A stretch of 64,000 nucleotides of DNA from positions 355,989 to 419,988 of the forward strand of contig JAHLKC010000015.1 in NCBI GenBank assembly GCA_025449115.1, read 5' to 3'. A program made the position numbers and the translations under genes. Of this stretch, positions 1-9,632 are shown piece by piece. How positions within the stretch are numbered: position 1 is the first letter of the stretch; each line of letters opens with the position of its first letter. Source of the stretch: Chytridium lagenaria (Eukaryota; Chytridiomycota; Chytridiomycetes; Chytridiales; Chytridiaceae). The notes below the pieces were generated by a model. It ran no database searches, was not told where the DNA came from, and worked only from the letters and a program-made list of their open reading frames with translations.

Positions 1-913
1 TAAATTTCGAGAATAGACACAGGTGGAAGCGATAAGGGAGTTGCGGATAAGAGAGCGCGAAGCTGTTCTTCCCAAGTGAATCGAGATTGCTGTCCAACAA
101 CTGTAGTATCTGTATCATAGTCGGCCAACATCCTTACACTCTTCAAACCAATCCGGCACCCAATCGCCACCGCATCGGCTGGAGTAATATCATCCCACGT
201 GTAAAGAGAGAAGGGCTGCGGTGGTTTCTCCATTATTCCAGCGTTTGTCAGAATGGCGATGGCTTCTAGCCTTTGTTTAGCACATGCCACAAGAAGGATC
301 TTGTAAAGAGCTAAATATTCCTCTGTTGTCCATTCCTTAAGAGGCAACCATAAATGCAGCTCAAGAGGGTTGATTGCTCCATCAAACAAAACGACTTGCT
401 CAAAATCCTTAATGTAAAGGAATCGGACCTCTTTACAAAGCCACGAATACACTCCCACCTCGAGATGCGTTGCTTTCACAACCGATTTTCGAAGCATACC
501 CCATTTATCGTTTCGATCGACATACATCTTGTGCAAATGGCCTTTAAAACTCATAATGACGTTAACATCCCCATCCGCCAACGCCATCTTCAACGGCGTC
601 TGCCTCAATTCATTTCTGTGAAGCATCAGACTGGATGCCAGTGGGTGGTTTAAAAGGAACGCAACAGCTTCCTATTGATGTGTTTAACGGCTGTATGGAG
701 GAGGTTGAAGTGGTTTGTGGGAGAGACGATGCTTAAAACGGGAGCCCGGCGGGTGTTGATGATCCATTCGAAAAGGGGAAGATGGCCCATAGTCATCGCT
801 GTCGAGGCGATGCTTAACCATTCGTCGGTTGAGTGGGCGATGGTATTGTCGGTGAATGCACTGAGGGTGCAGAGCCGGAGGACCTCCTTCAGCTCTGTGT
901 TGTGGTTGTCCAT
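1..913 (-). CDS. Ankyrin-type repeat protein, partial, one frameshift
   Basis: The reading frame starts at an ATG at 911-913 and is still open at position 1, so the C-terminus lies outside the window. The product has helical-repeat phrasing typical of fungal ankyrin proteins (for example NLLHTAVKHINRKLL, then LNHPLASSLMLHRNE and TPLKMALADGDVNVI). The frame is broken near 650-655: the first frame reaches TAA straight after RSF, and the second resumes with LNHPL. One extra T in the TTTT run would join them. No F-box or catalytic motif is visible. The ankyrin assignment rests on pattern, not on a full consensus match. It is divergently oriented from the SAM fragment at 1015. Confidence 0.5.
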
Positions 914-1014
914 CAATCACTCTTTGAAATTTTGCTTGCTACGAAAAGAGTGGACTATTAAACAGGTCGGCAACAGGGCCAGCTTTGACGACTTTGGATG
1001 GAGTTTGACGTTCT

Positions 1015-1285
1015 ATGGCGATTGACCCGGAAGAATGGACGAGGAGGCAAGTGGTTTTGTGGCTTACGCGATGTGGTTTCAGGTATGAAGGTATAGAGAT
1101 TTTTAAAGGTGAGTTTATATAAATAAACACCCATGGTTCTGTGCCAGAATAAATTACCTTTAAATCTTTCAATTACCTCATGACAATTTCGGAGAGAGTC
1201 GAACCTTTCGACAATTTCCCTCATTGGGCATATGAGAGCGGCTGTGCCTTCAACGGTTGAACTTGAAGAACGTGCAACGAAATAA
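1015..1285 (+). pseudogene. SAM-domain-like fragment
   Basis: An ATG at 1015 opens a short exon reading EEWTRRQVVLWLTRCGF, then YEGIEIFK. This matches the first helices of a sterile alpha motif domain: W, then QV..WL, then G, then F. A GTGAGT donor follows at 1109. The best in-frame continuation uses an acceptor near 1195 and runs to TAA at 1283-1285, with an IGHMRAAV stretch resembling the last SAM helix. The central part of the domain (EIDG..LL.L) is missing or lies out of frame in the intron. The intron position matches the one splitting the SAM domain of the receptor-like gene at 37.7-41.7 kb. It is probably a decayed or mis-assembled remnant of a similar gene. Confidence 0.35.
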
Positions 1286-1425
1286 ATAATGTGGAGGTGC
1301 GTCAAACTTGGAGAGTGTAGGATAAAAAGGAATGATGGGGGGACGTCTATTCTCCATCATTCCAAACAACAGTCTACCTTTAGTACCCAGAGCAAAGCAA
1401 ATCAACACCCTCGCCTACAAAGAAC

Positions 1426-2056
1426 ATGTCCACATTCTCCATCCAGAACTTGTTCAAAGTAAGTCTATCCTTCCCTGCCCACATTGGCGCACTTTTTTCC
1501 CCTACAAAATCAAAGACACTCACTCACCTTCCACCGTCTAATAGAAAAAGAACAAGATCACTGAACCCACCACCACCACCTCCAACCCGCCCAAACCCTC
1601 CAAAGACGTTAAAAAACCCATCCAACCCTCCAAAGACGTCAAAAAGCCTATCCAACCTTCCTACAATGCGCGGTCTCAGCAACCCTTGAGGTCTTTTAAT
1701 ACTGTAACGCAGAATAACAACTGGGTGAGTGTTTTTTTTGGATATGAAATGATGGGGGGTTTTTTTTACTGACTCTTTCAAAGGTTATTCTTACTGATAG
1801 CAGTTGCGATCACACGTCGTCGTCTCAAGATGATTCCACGTTATCCACGCATAACCATACCCACGAATATACCCCGCCCCAACACAACTGGAGCACGCAT
1901 AACAATGATGCATGGACGTCAGACAACAACTACACAACGTCCACGTCTGATTACTCGAGCAACTACACAACGTCCACGTCTGATTACTCGAGCTCATCCC
2001 ACGATTACAGTAGTAGTTCAGCGTGTGATACTACTACAGGAGGGTCGTGGGATTAA
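1426..2056 (+). CDS. Hypothetical low-complexity protein, 3 exons
   Basis: Three exons join cleanly: 1426-1458, 1545-1724 and 1784-2056, with GTAAGT and GTGAGT donors and AG acceptors, giving about 161 residues ending at TAA 2054-2056. The N-terminus is MSTFSIQNLFKKKNK. A Pro/Lys region follows in which SKDVKKPIQP is repeated twice. The C-terminal half is rich in Ser, Thr, Asn, His and Asp, with two copies of NYTTSTSDYSS. There is no signal peptide, membrane segment or recognised domain. The consistent splicing over three exons is the evidence that it is real. AATAAA-like sequence lies near 2145-2170, where a 3' end would be expected. Function unknown. Confidence 0.55.
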
Positions 2057-2817
2057 AAGACTTGTGGAATGGATGATTTGAATATGAATATGGTTGTTGG
2101 TCTCTTTGTCAAATCAATAGTATTATTGTGAAGTATATGTAAATGTAAATAAATAAATAAATAAATAAAATATCTGTATGTATCGGTTAAATATATATCA
2201 TGAATATTAAATAACAAGCGTCAAGCCAACGAACGAGTAAGTTCAACAATTTCTTCGCTGTCAGATCCTGTAAAGCGACTTTACATCAACCACCGTCACT
2301 TCATTTCCAACGTCCAACAAAGAATTTTTGAACTCTGACGAAAAACCTCCATTTCCAATCCGTCAATCAATAAAACCCCCCATCGTTAACATCTCCACAA
2401 TAAGTATCACCGTTCTCATCTCCATTGCTAACGACAAACCCCACTGCGTTGTAAATCATATTCCGAGTTCAAAAAAGGATAGGTCGCATTCTTTCCATTC
2501 ATCAAACAGAAATCAAAAAAAAAGGAGCTCATTTCCCCAACCCCATGTACCCAAAATCCTCATTTCCAGGTAACGATTATACCGCAATATTATTAAAGAG
2601 GTTCAACACAATACCAGCCAAAAAAAAAGGCGTCGGGAAAGATGAGGCATATACCAAAAAAAAAAATTATCCTAAAAGATAAAAACAGAGATAAAAAACA
2701 GGAAAACAAGGGGGGCGTCGTCTATCGGTCTACGAAAAAAAAAAAAAAAAAAAAAAGGATGGCTTTGGATAATATACCCAAAGAAAGGGGGAAAACAGAG
2801 AAAAGGGAGAAAATGAT
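2057..2817. other. Intergenic, A-rich, no gene seen
   Basis: This stretch lies between two genes that converge on it. It contains an AATA tandem run near 2148-2168 and several long poly-A runs between 2510 and 2760. The short open frame at 2328-2573 has no recognisable domain and no splice partners, so I do not call it. Confidence 0.6.
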
Positions 2818-4344
2818 TTAAAACGGCCACCACGAACCCCTACTCTTATTCTCCGCCTTCACCATCTGCTTCCTCGCCCTCCTCAAACTCTCCTCCACAG
2901 CCACAACCTCCTCCCCCTCCCCTCCCCCACAACCCCAGCAACCCTCTCCACAACCTCCTCCCCCAACTCCCCCCCATCCCCTCCACATCTCCACAACCCC
3001 TTCCAACCCCTCATCCACAACAACCCCAACCCTCCCATCCCGGAGGTACCTTTCTAAAGTCTGACCACCCCGCAGCGCCCGATAATGGTCGTTGAGACGG
3101 ACAATGTTGTAGAGGAGGAACACGTTGGGACCGGGGAGGAGGGTGGCGCTTGCCGAGAGGGGGAGGAGGAGGATGGAGAGGAAGAGGTAGCGACGGTGGT
3201 GGGAGATGCGGTGGTGGGAGACGTGGTGGAGGTGGGAGAGGGCGAGGGGGGAGGGATGGTGGAGGGATGGTGGATGGTGATTTGGGCGTCAATGGTGGGC
3301 TAGATGGAAAAATGGTGAGTTTTTTTTTTGGTGATTTTGTTTTAAAACGAAATGAAAATAAAGAATGTGGAAAACGGGATATGGTAAATGAAAAAAAAAA
3401 AACAATATTAGGCATGAAAATGAGGGGAAATAGCGAAATATGGAAATAGCGAAATAAGGCTATAATCGAAAAATAGAGGGAAAACGGGTGGAAAAGGATA
3501 AATACAAGCGAGGAAAAAGCGAACTAACATTATAAAAACGTTAATGATAAAAACAAAACAAAAAAGGCACACCAAAAAAGAAAGACGGCCCACAACGAAA
3601 CCCCATCTCTCCCACTATGCAACCAAAAAAAGCTTCCCAAAAAATACCAAGAAAAAGTGAAGCCCAACGAAGAATATACAAGGCATAGAACATGAGGGGG
3701 AGTAGCGAAATATGGCTATGAATGATGAAAAAGGCACACCAAAAAAGAAAGAAACAAGGCTCACAACAAAACTCATCTCTCACAATTCATGCAATCAAAA
3801 AAAGGTCTAGAAAAAACAGAAAACGGAAAAGAGGGGGAAGTGGAGTAGATGAATGACGGCTCACAACAAAAACCCATCTCCCACATCAAGCCATCGCCAA
3901 AAGCCTCCAAACAAACCCAGAAAAGGGGAAAAACGTCCATCAAAGGGAGAGAAAAACCCCGGGAATGACCCTCACCTTCATCAACACACTCGGCACACTC
4001 TTCAAAAATACTCTTCCCCATCAATCCCATCCAACACATCCCTCCCAAACCCATACAACCGTCTCTGCCAACTCCCCTCCGGTTTCGCTCCCATCCCTTC
4101 CCACTGTGAACTCACCCATCCCGATACCTTCTTGACCCTCCGCATCACATCTGCCGAGGCCTTGTTCGAGGGTGTGGAGAGGGCGGTGAGGGCGGCATGG
4201 GAGGTTGGGGGATGTGGCAGAACCAATGATGGGGGGGGGAGGGGGAGGAGGGGGGTTGTTGGGGTGTGTGGGGGGGTGGGGGGAGACGGAGGGGAAGAGG
4301 ATGAGACGGAGGAGGATGCGGGGTGGGGATGTTGGGGTGGCCAT
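2818..4344 (-). CDS. Mitochondrial K+-H+ exchange-related protein
   Basis: The product belongs to the family of yeast YDL183C (Pfam Mit_KHE1), inner-membrane-associated proteins linked to mitochondrial K+/H+ exchange. Two conserved blocks are present. The upstream exon reads PEGSWQRRLYGFGRDVLDGI and then EEYF, the usual KGSWKRK...LL.RIPYEEW block. The downstream exon carries HRRYLFLSILLLPLSASA, LLPGPNVFLLYNIVRLNDHY and RALRGGQTLERYL, the membrane hairpin and the family signature. The start is taken as the ATG at 4342-4344 and the stop is at 2818-2820. The exons are separated by an intron of about 660 bp (donor near 3975, acceptor near 3306). At least three single-base shifts are needed: in the C-rich run near 4240, in TTTT at 4015 and in CCCCCC near 3243. 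All are in homopolymers, so errors are likelier than decay. Confidence 0.7.
3555..3930. repeat. Degenerate triplication inside an intron
   Basis: Three related segments of about 150 bp begin near 3561, 3730 and 3858. They share GGCACACCAAAAAAGAAAG (first two copies), a block like GGCTCACAACAAAACYCATC, and A-rich tails. They lie wholly inside the intron of the mitochondrial exchange-related gene. Confidence 0.6.
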
Positions 4345-4494
4345 GGGGTGGCCTTTTTGGTGTAAAGTTGAGGTTGGGGGGGTTTTTTTTTTTTGTAGCA
4401 CGTTTTTGTACAGCAAGGCAAAATTGACAGTTTGGGCTTATTGAGAGACCTGACAAAGCTCATGCTGGATAACGCGTCTAAACAGGGACGTTGA

Positions 4495-5530
4495 GTCAGG
4501 ACTTGGAAAAGACGACGTTATCACTGGCCTTTTGGATATGAAAGTGGTTATGAGAACGCGCACGCGTGAAAAGGCTGAAATGACGGTAGTTTTGATGGTT
4601 GACCCACGCTTCATGGAGCACACGCTCCTGAGCCAACGTACCCCTCTTTATTTTGCTCTTTTTGTAGAACTCTCCCCTTCTTTTGTTTTAACATTCATGC
4701 GGTGCTTGGGGTGGCGGGATGTTGTGAGGATGGGGTGAAGATCTGGATTTGCGGGACTTGGAAAAGACGACGTTTTCACTGGCCTTTTGGATATGAAAGT
4801 GGTTATGAGAACGGTCACGCGTGAAAAGGCCGAAATGACGATAATTGTGATGGTTGACCCACGCTTCACGGAGCACAGGCTCCTGAGCCAACGTACCCCT
4901 CTGTTTATTTTGCTCTTTTGTAGAAAACTCCCCCCTTCTTTTTGTTTTAACATTCATGCGGTGCTTGGGGTGGCGGGATGTTGTGAGGATGGGGTGAAGA
5001 TCTGGATTGCGGGACTTGGAAAAAGACGACGTTTTCCACTGGCCTTTTGGATATGAAAGTGGTTATGAGAACGGTCACGCGTGAAAAGGCTGACATGACG
5101 GTCATTTTGATGGTTGACCCACGCTTCATGGAGCACACGCTGCTGAACCAACGTACCCTCTGTTCATTTTGCTCTTTTTGTAGAAACTCCCCCCCTCTTT
5201 TTGTTTTAACATGCGGTGTTTGGGGGGGAGTCTATCGTCGGGATGTTGTGAGAGGGTGAAGATCTGGATTTGTGGGACTTGGAAAAAGACTACGTTATTC
5301 ACTGGCCTTTTGGATATTAAAGTGGTTATGAGAACGCTCACGCGTGAAAAGGCTGACATGACGGTCATTGTGATGGTTGACCCGCCCCGAAGCACCCACG
5401 CTCCAGAGGCAACGTACCCTCTTTTTGTAGAAACTCCCCCCCCTTCCTTTTATTTTAACATTCATGCGGTGTTGGGGGGGAGTCTATCGTCGGGATGTGG
5501 TGAGGGTGAAGATCCGGATTTGAGAAATTA
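4495..5530. repeat. Minisatellite, about 260-bp unit, ~4 copies
   Basis: The junction GGACTTGGAAAA recurs near 4499, 4754, 5012 and 5275. Each unit then contains CTGGCCTTTTGGATATGAAA, GTGGTTATGAGAACG, ACGCGTGAAAAGGC, a GTTGACCC block, TTTGTAG and ends in GGTGAAGATCTGGATT. Copies differ by substitutions and small indels. Short open frames run through each unit but do not join into a convincing protein. The array lies upstream of the exchange-related gene and may be intergenic or an unrecognised intron. Confidence 0.85.
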
Positions 5531-5868
5531 ATCTTTTTTTTTTTCCTTTTTTTACGGGGATCAGACGCGTACACGGCGAGCTGGTTCATGTTTTTTTTCG
5601 TACGTACGCATGTAGATGATGAGTGTGAGGGAAAACATGTGGTTGCTTTTTTTGTATGTGATATCATATCTATTCTAATTGACCTTTTTTCGCGTCTTTA
5701 CAGGGGATGGAAGTAGAAGAAGAATGAAGTGGGATTACTTTTTAAAAAAGAGACGGATATAAAAAAAAAAAACAGAAAAAATAACGTATTCAAGAAGATG
5801 CTGTTGTGATTCCTCATCACTCCCCTCATCCTCACTCCCGTCATCCCCATTCCCAGCATCATGAGCAT
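5531..5868. other. Intergenic stretch with homopolymers
   Basis: T-rich and A-rich runs lie between the minisatellite and the 3' end of the zinc-finger gene. An acidic open frame (5735-5968, minus strand) overlaps the end of that gene in another frame; it could be an alternative C-terminus if there is a frameshift near 5880. Nothing else is recognised. Confidence 0.4.
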
Positions 5869-5870
5869 CA

Positions 5871-7073
5871 TCATGCGCCTCGGCAATCAAAAACCTCACC
5901 CCAAAACGCCTCCTCCTGTCGTTTCCTCTCCACCAAAAACGGATCCACCCTCCCACTCCTAACCTCAAACCTCAAATGTTTCTTCAAACGCATCGGCTCT
6001 TGAAAACGTTGCCCCGCAATGGTGCACGCGTAGGGTCGGAGATTGGTGTGCCGTGTGCGTTTGTGACGGTTGAGGTCGTGACGACGACGGAACTCGGAGG
6101 TGCAGATGTCGCAGTGGAAGAGGGTGGTGGTGCCGTGGGGAGATTTTGTGGGATTTGAGGTGGGCTTTGCGGGTGAAGGTGCGGGGGCAGTTGGGGTGGG
6201 GGCAGGTGTAGAGGGAGCGGGGGGGGGGGAGGTGGGGGTTGGGGTTGAGGTTGGGGTGGGGAGGGGGAGGGTTGGTTGGGGGACGGGGGATGCGGGTTTG
6301 GGGATGGTGTGGGGGACGGGGGATGCGATCTTGGGGATGGTGTGCGGGATGGTGGGGATGGTGGGGATGGGGTGGGAGGGTGGGAGTTGGTGGTGGTGGT
6401 GGTGAGATAAGGGAGCGTAGGTAGGGGTAAGTAGGGTAAGCAAGGTATTGGTGATGCGGGTGTGGTGGAGCTGGGGTGACTAGAGAAATGGTGGGAGGGT
6501 AAAGGGACAGGTGATGCGAGGATTTTAGGCGTGGTGTTTGTGGTTTGAACGTGGGTTCTCGTGTACGCGTTGGTCATGGATGTGGTTGGGCTTCTAATAA
6601 AAATTAAAAAAAAAAGAAGAAGAGTAAGTATACAAAAAGTAAAAATGAGAAAATGAGAAAAAAAAAGGTTAAATGTAAAGTTTGGCTAATTACCTGACTG
6701 AAGCGAGATGAGTGAGAGCTTGCGCGGCTTCCTTGTGGATGGCAGAGGGATCATCTACAGGGGGAAGGCAGTCTGGTGGTCTTGTAGACGTGTGGGGTGT
6801 AGCTGGGAGCAGACTGATGTTGTTGTTGTTGTTGTTGTGACCGATCGTAGTGGTAGGAAAAGGGGAGGAAGTTGACGGAGTGGTTTTGTTGTTGTTGTTG
6901 ATAGGATGAGTGGGAGATGCGTATGAAAAAGTGGGAGTGGTGTAGACTGTGGGCGTCATGACGGAACGATAGGAGGGTGGCTGGGGTGGGGATGGGGAGG
7001 ATGCGGGTGAAGGGATCATCATGCCAGGGGTTTGCTGGTGGTGGTGGACAAGAGAGGGGAGGTGAGGTAGCAT
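5871..7073 (-). CDS. C2H2 zinc-finger protein, Pro/Ser/Thr-rich
   Basis: Two exons are visible, about 7073-6694 and 6593-5871, joined by a GTAATT...TTATTAG intron. The C-terminal part has one complete classical finger (FHCDICTSEFRRRHDLNRH, then KRTRH), a zinc-binding fold usually used for DNA recognition. A second finger is degenerate: YACTIAGQRFQEP keeps only one of the two cysteines. A basic tail follows. The rest is a long Pro/Ser/Thr/Asn low-complexity region, typical of fungal transcription factors. The frame must change once inside the C-rich stretch between about 6200 and 6440. The start is uncertain: ATG at 7071-7073 is in frame, and another ATG at 7181-7183 lies upstream in a different frame and could be the true start if there is another indel. 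DNA binding and nuclear location are inferred. Confidence 0.6.
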
Positions 7074-7779
7074 GGAGGAGGAGATGGAAAGGGTTGATAT
7101 AGACGATCGTTTGAAGACGATGACATGGACGAGTTGGATGGTTGTTGGCGAGATGCGTCGACGACAGTGTGTGAAGCTTCCATTTGGTGATCTCTTGTGT
7201 TTTTTTTTGCTGCTTTTCTCAAGGTAGGCGGAGAGCAAGAGAGCGAGAGGTGGGTTGGGGGTAAGGGGTTGAAGAGACCTTTTTGTAATGAGGGAAAGTG
7301 AGGAAAGGCGTGTGCCGTTTTTCAGGTGGCGAGGTGTGCGCGCCAGGGGCGTTTTGGGATTTTTTATGCTTTTTTTTTAAATAAATTTTTAGAATAAAAT
7401 TTAAATTTTTTTTGGTTCCTTAGACAGCAGGCGGCGTGGTTATATGTGACAAGAGGATGGATGGATGGTTGTTTCAGGTGGTTTGGTTATTCAGACGGAA
7501 TGCTGAGTATGTGCGGTTTGGATGGATGGTTGTGTTGCAGTAGTTGTAAATAGTTGTTGTGTTTAGTAAATATTTAAAAAGAATAAAAAGAAAGTGGTGA
7601 GTATATAGGTAAGGTGGGTTAGATGGGTAATAATGAGGTAGGAAGGAGTAGGAAGGAGTAATAGGTATTAAAGAGTAATTAATAGTAATTAATATATATG
7701 GAGGAGGTATAAGAAGGGATGGAGAGTAGAGAAAGTGAATATAGAATAGAATAGAATAGAATAGAATCAAAGCAAAGAG

Positions 7780-8470
7780 TATTTTACCTTGTCATTATAT
7801 TAATATATATATTAGATATGAATAGGGATGATGGTGAGGTATATGATAGTTATGTATTGACCTTCCATATAAAGGCATGCTGTTATTATTAATTAGTAAT
7901 AAATAAGTTAAATATAATAATAAATGTATATTATTTATATTATATATTCATGAAACATGACAAAACATGAACAATAACAATAATTAATAATATGCTTTAT
8001 TGTCGTACAGCCTCTCCACCCAGAGAGATAATAAAATAATAAATAATAATAATAATATATATATAGGTTCCAAGGCGTATACCTATGTTATTACATACCT
8101 ATTATACATCATATAAATATAAATACGTAACGTATGTATACGTAATATTTATAATTATAAAATCACAAGCCTCTCTCCTAGGTATATATAAATAATTAGC
8201 CTACAAACGCCAAGGCAAAGCATTGTTAATTATTAAATAAATAAATAAATAAACTCCACCTGCCAAAATAGGAAACTCTAGTTATATAACTAATACTAAT
8301 TCTATGTATATATGTAATACACTAGAATAATAATAAACTTTAAAAAATAATCCTTAATATATAATGTTGATACTTAAATAATAAAAAATGACAATTCCTG
8401 TTGTTTGTTCTTTTTCTTTCTTTGCTCATTCATCATCATTATGTATTTATGTATGTATTATCTATGTAGG
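7780..8470. other. AT-rich island, possible mitochondrial insertion
   Basis: For about 700 bp the base composition drops to a level unlike anything else in the window, with long TATA/AATAAT stretches broken by short GC clusters such as CCTCTCCACCCAGAGAG and CAAGCCTCTCTCCTAGG. Alternating AT desert and small GC clusters is typical of fungal mitochondrial intergenic DNA. No open reading frame is present. It could also be ordinary AT-rich intergenic sequence. Confidence 0.4.
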
Positions 8471-9632
8471 TAATAATCTTGGGCCCTCAGACGAACAGGA
8501 CTTTTGGGTCCTATAATATATTGAGAACGTTGACAATGTGCGCTGGATCCGGGAACATCATCATCATCATCATCATTGCCCATCCTTCCTACAAAGAAAC
8601 ACTTTATTGCCGATAAAGAGACTTTGTAGAAAGGCGAGATGGAGACGCCTTTGGTTCGACATGGTCGGTTAGCCCAATGAGGGACGTGTGTTGTTTTATC
8701 TCTTATTGGATTTCAACGGGGAGTTGTGATTAGCACCAGTGCGTGCACAAGGTCGACCACACGATGTGGATATTCTGGGGTTCACTACAGAGATTTTGGA
8801 CACTGTTCAGATCTTTTCTTTTTATTCATTTTTATTACTTTTATTATTTTTCCTTTCTGGCTGTTTACCGCCTCCCGGATCTCAACTTTTGCATCGACAG
8901 AAGAATCCGTTGTGCCTCTTTCAATCTCATACCAAAATATTTACCCCAACCCATTTAAAAATAACATGAAATCTTTTAAAACGAAACTACCACTGGATTG
9001 CATCCTAGAAGACTGCGGTGAACAAAGCCTCGCCCCCCCCCCAACCATCTCGTATCCAACGTCAATCTCAAATATTTAAGGTCATGGCTCGATCCAATCT
9101 TTTTTCTCATAAAAGGAGGCATAAAATCCGAGCTTGAATGATTCCAAAAAACTCGCGGGACTTGAAAATCACTTGAATTCCAACTTGACAGAGGGCGGTC
9201 GACCCGGATCTCTGGAAACATGTCCACCTTTAACCTGATTCCAGACTCGAGAGGAACGAAAATCGCCTCATTGGCGAAGATCTCATCACACTCTCGTCGG
9301 GATTAGCAAGTTTAAAATGTAAAAAACAAGGACGGGGAGGGGGTTTCCTTTTGCATACACTTTTACGTTTTCTTTCCTGCTCGTTACCAACGTTTTTCAT
9401 AAACGACTCAAACCCCTCACCATCGTCCACCCCTTTGACGGACCTAAAACTCTGTCAACCATCCAAAAAACAATCGTCCCCCCTTCCTAGCTGATTCACC
9501 GCGGTGGGGGGCCACAACCCAAAAACATATCCACCCATCCACCCACCCATTGCATGGACACCGACTCCACACACCTCCCACCTGGGGCCCCGCGGTTCCA
9601 CCGCCGCCCGATCCGCCCTTTCCTTGATCGCC
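8471..9632. other. Upstream region of the adenylyl cyclase
   Basis: This contains an (ATC)n run near 8560-8577 and no frame I can assign. An ATG near 9220 opens a short frame on the plus strand that could be an unrecognised 5' exon. The purine/pyrimidine-biased stretch at 9440-9630 immediately precedes the cyclase start. Confidence 0.4.

Noticed and set aside
87..653. Plus-strand open frames at 87-269 and 354-653
   Set aside because: They run antisense to the minus-strand ankyrin-type frame, which stays open across the same region and has repeat-like phrasing.
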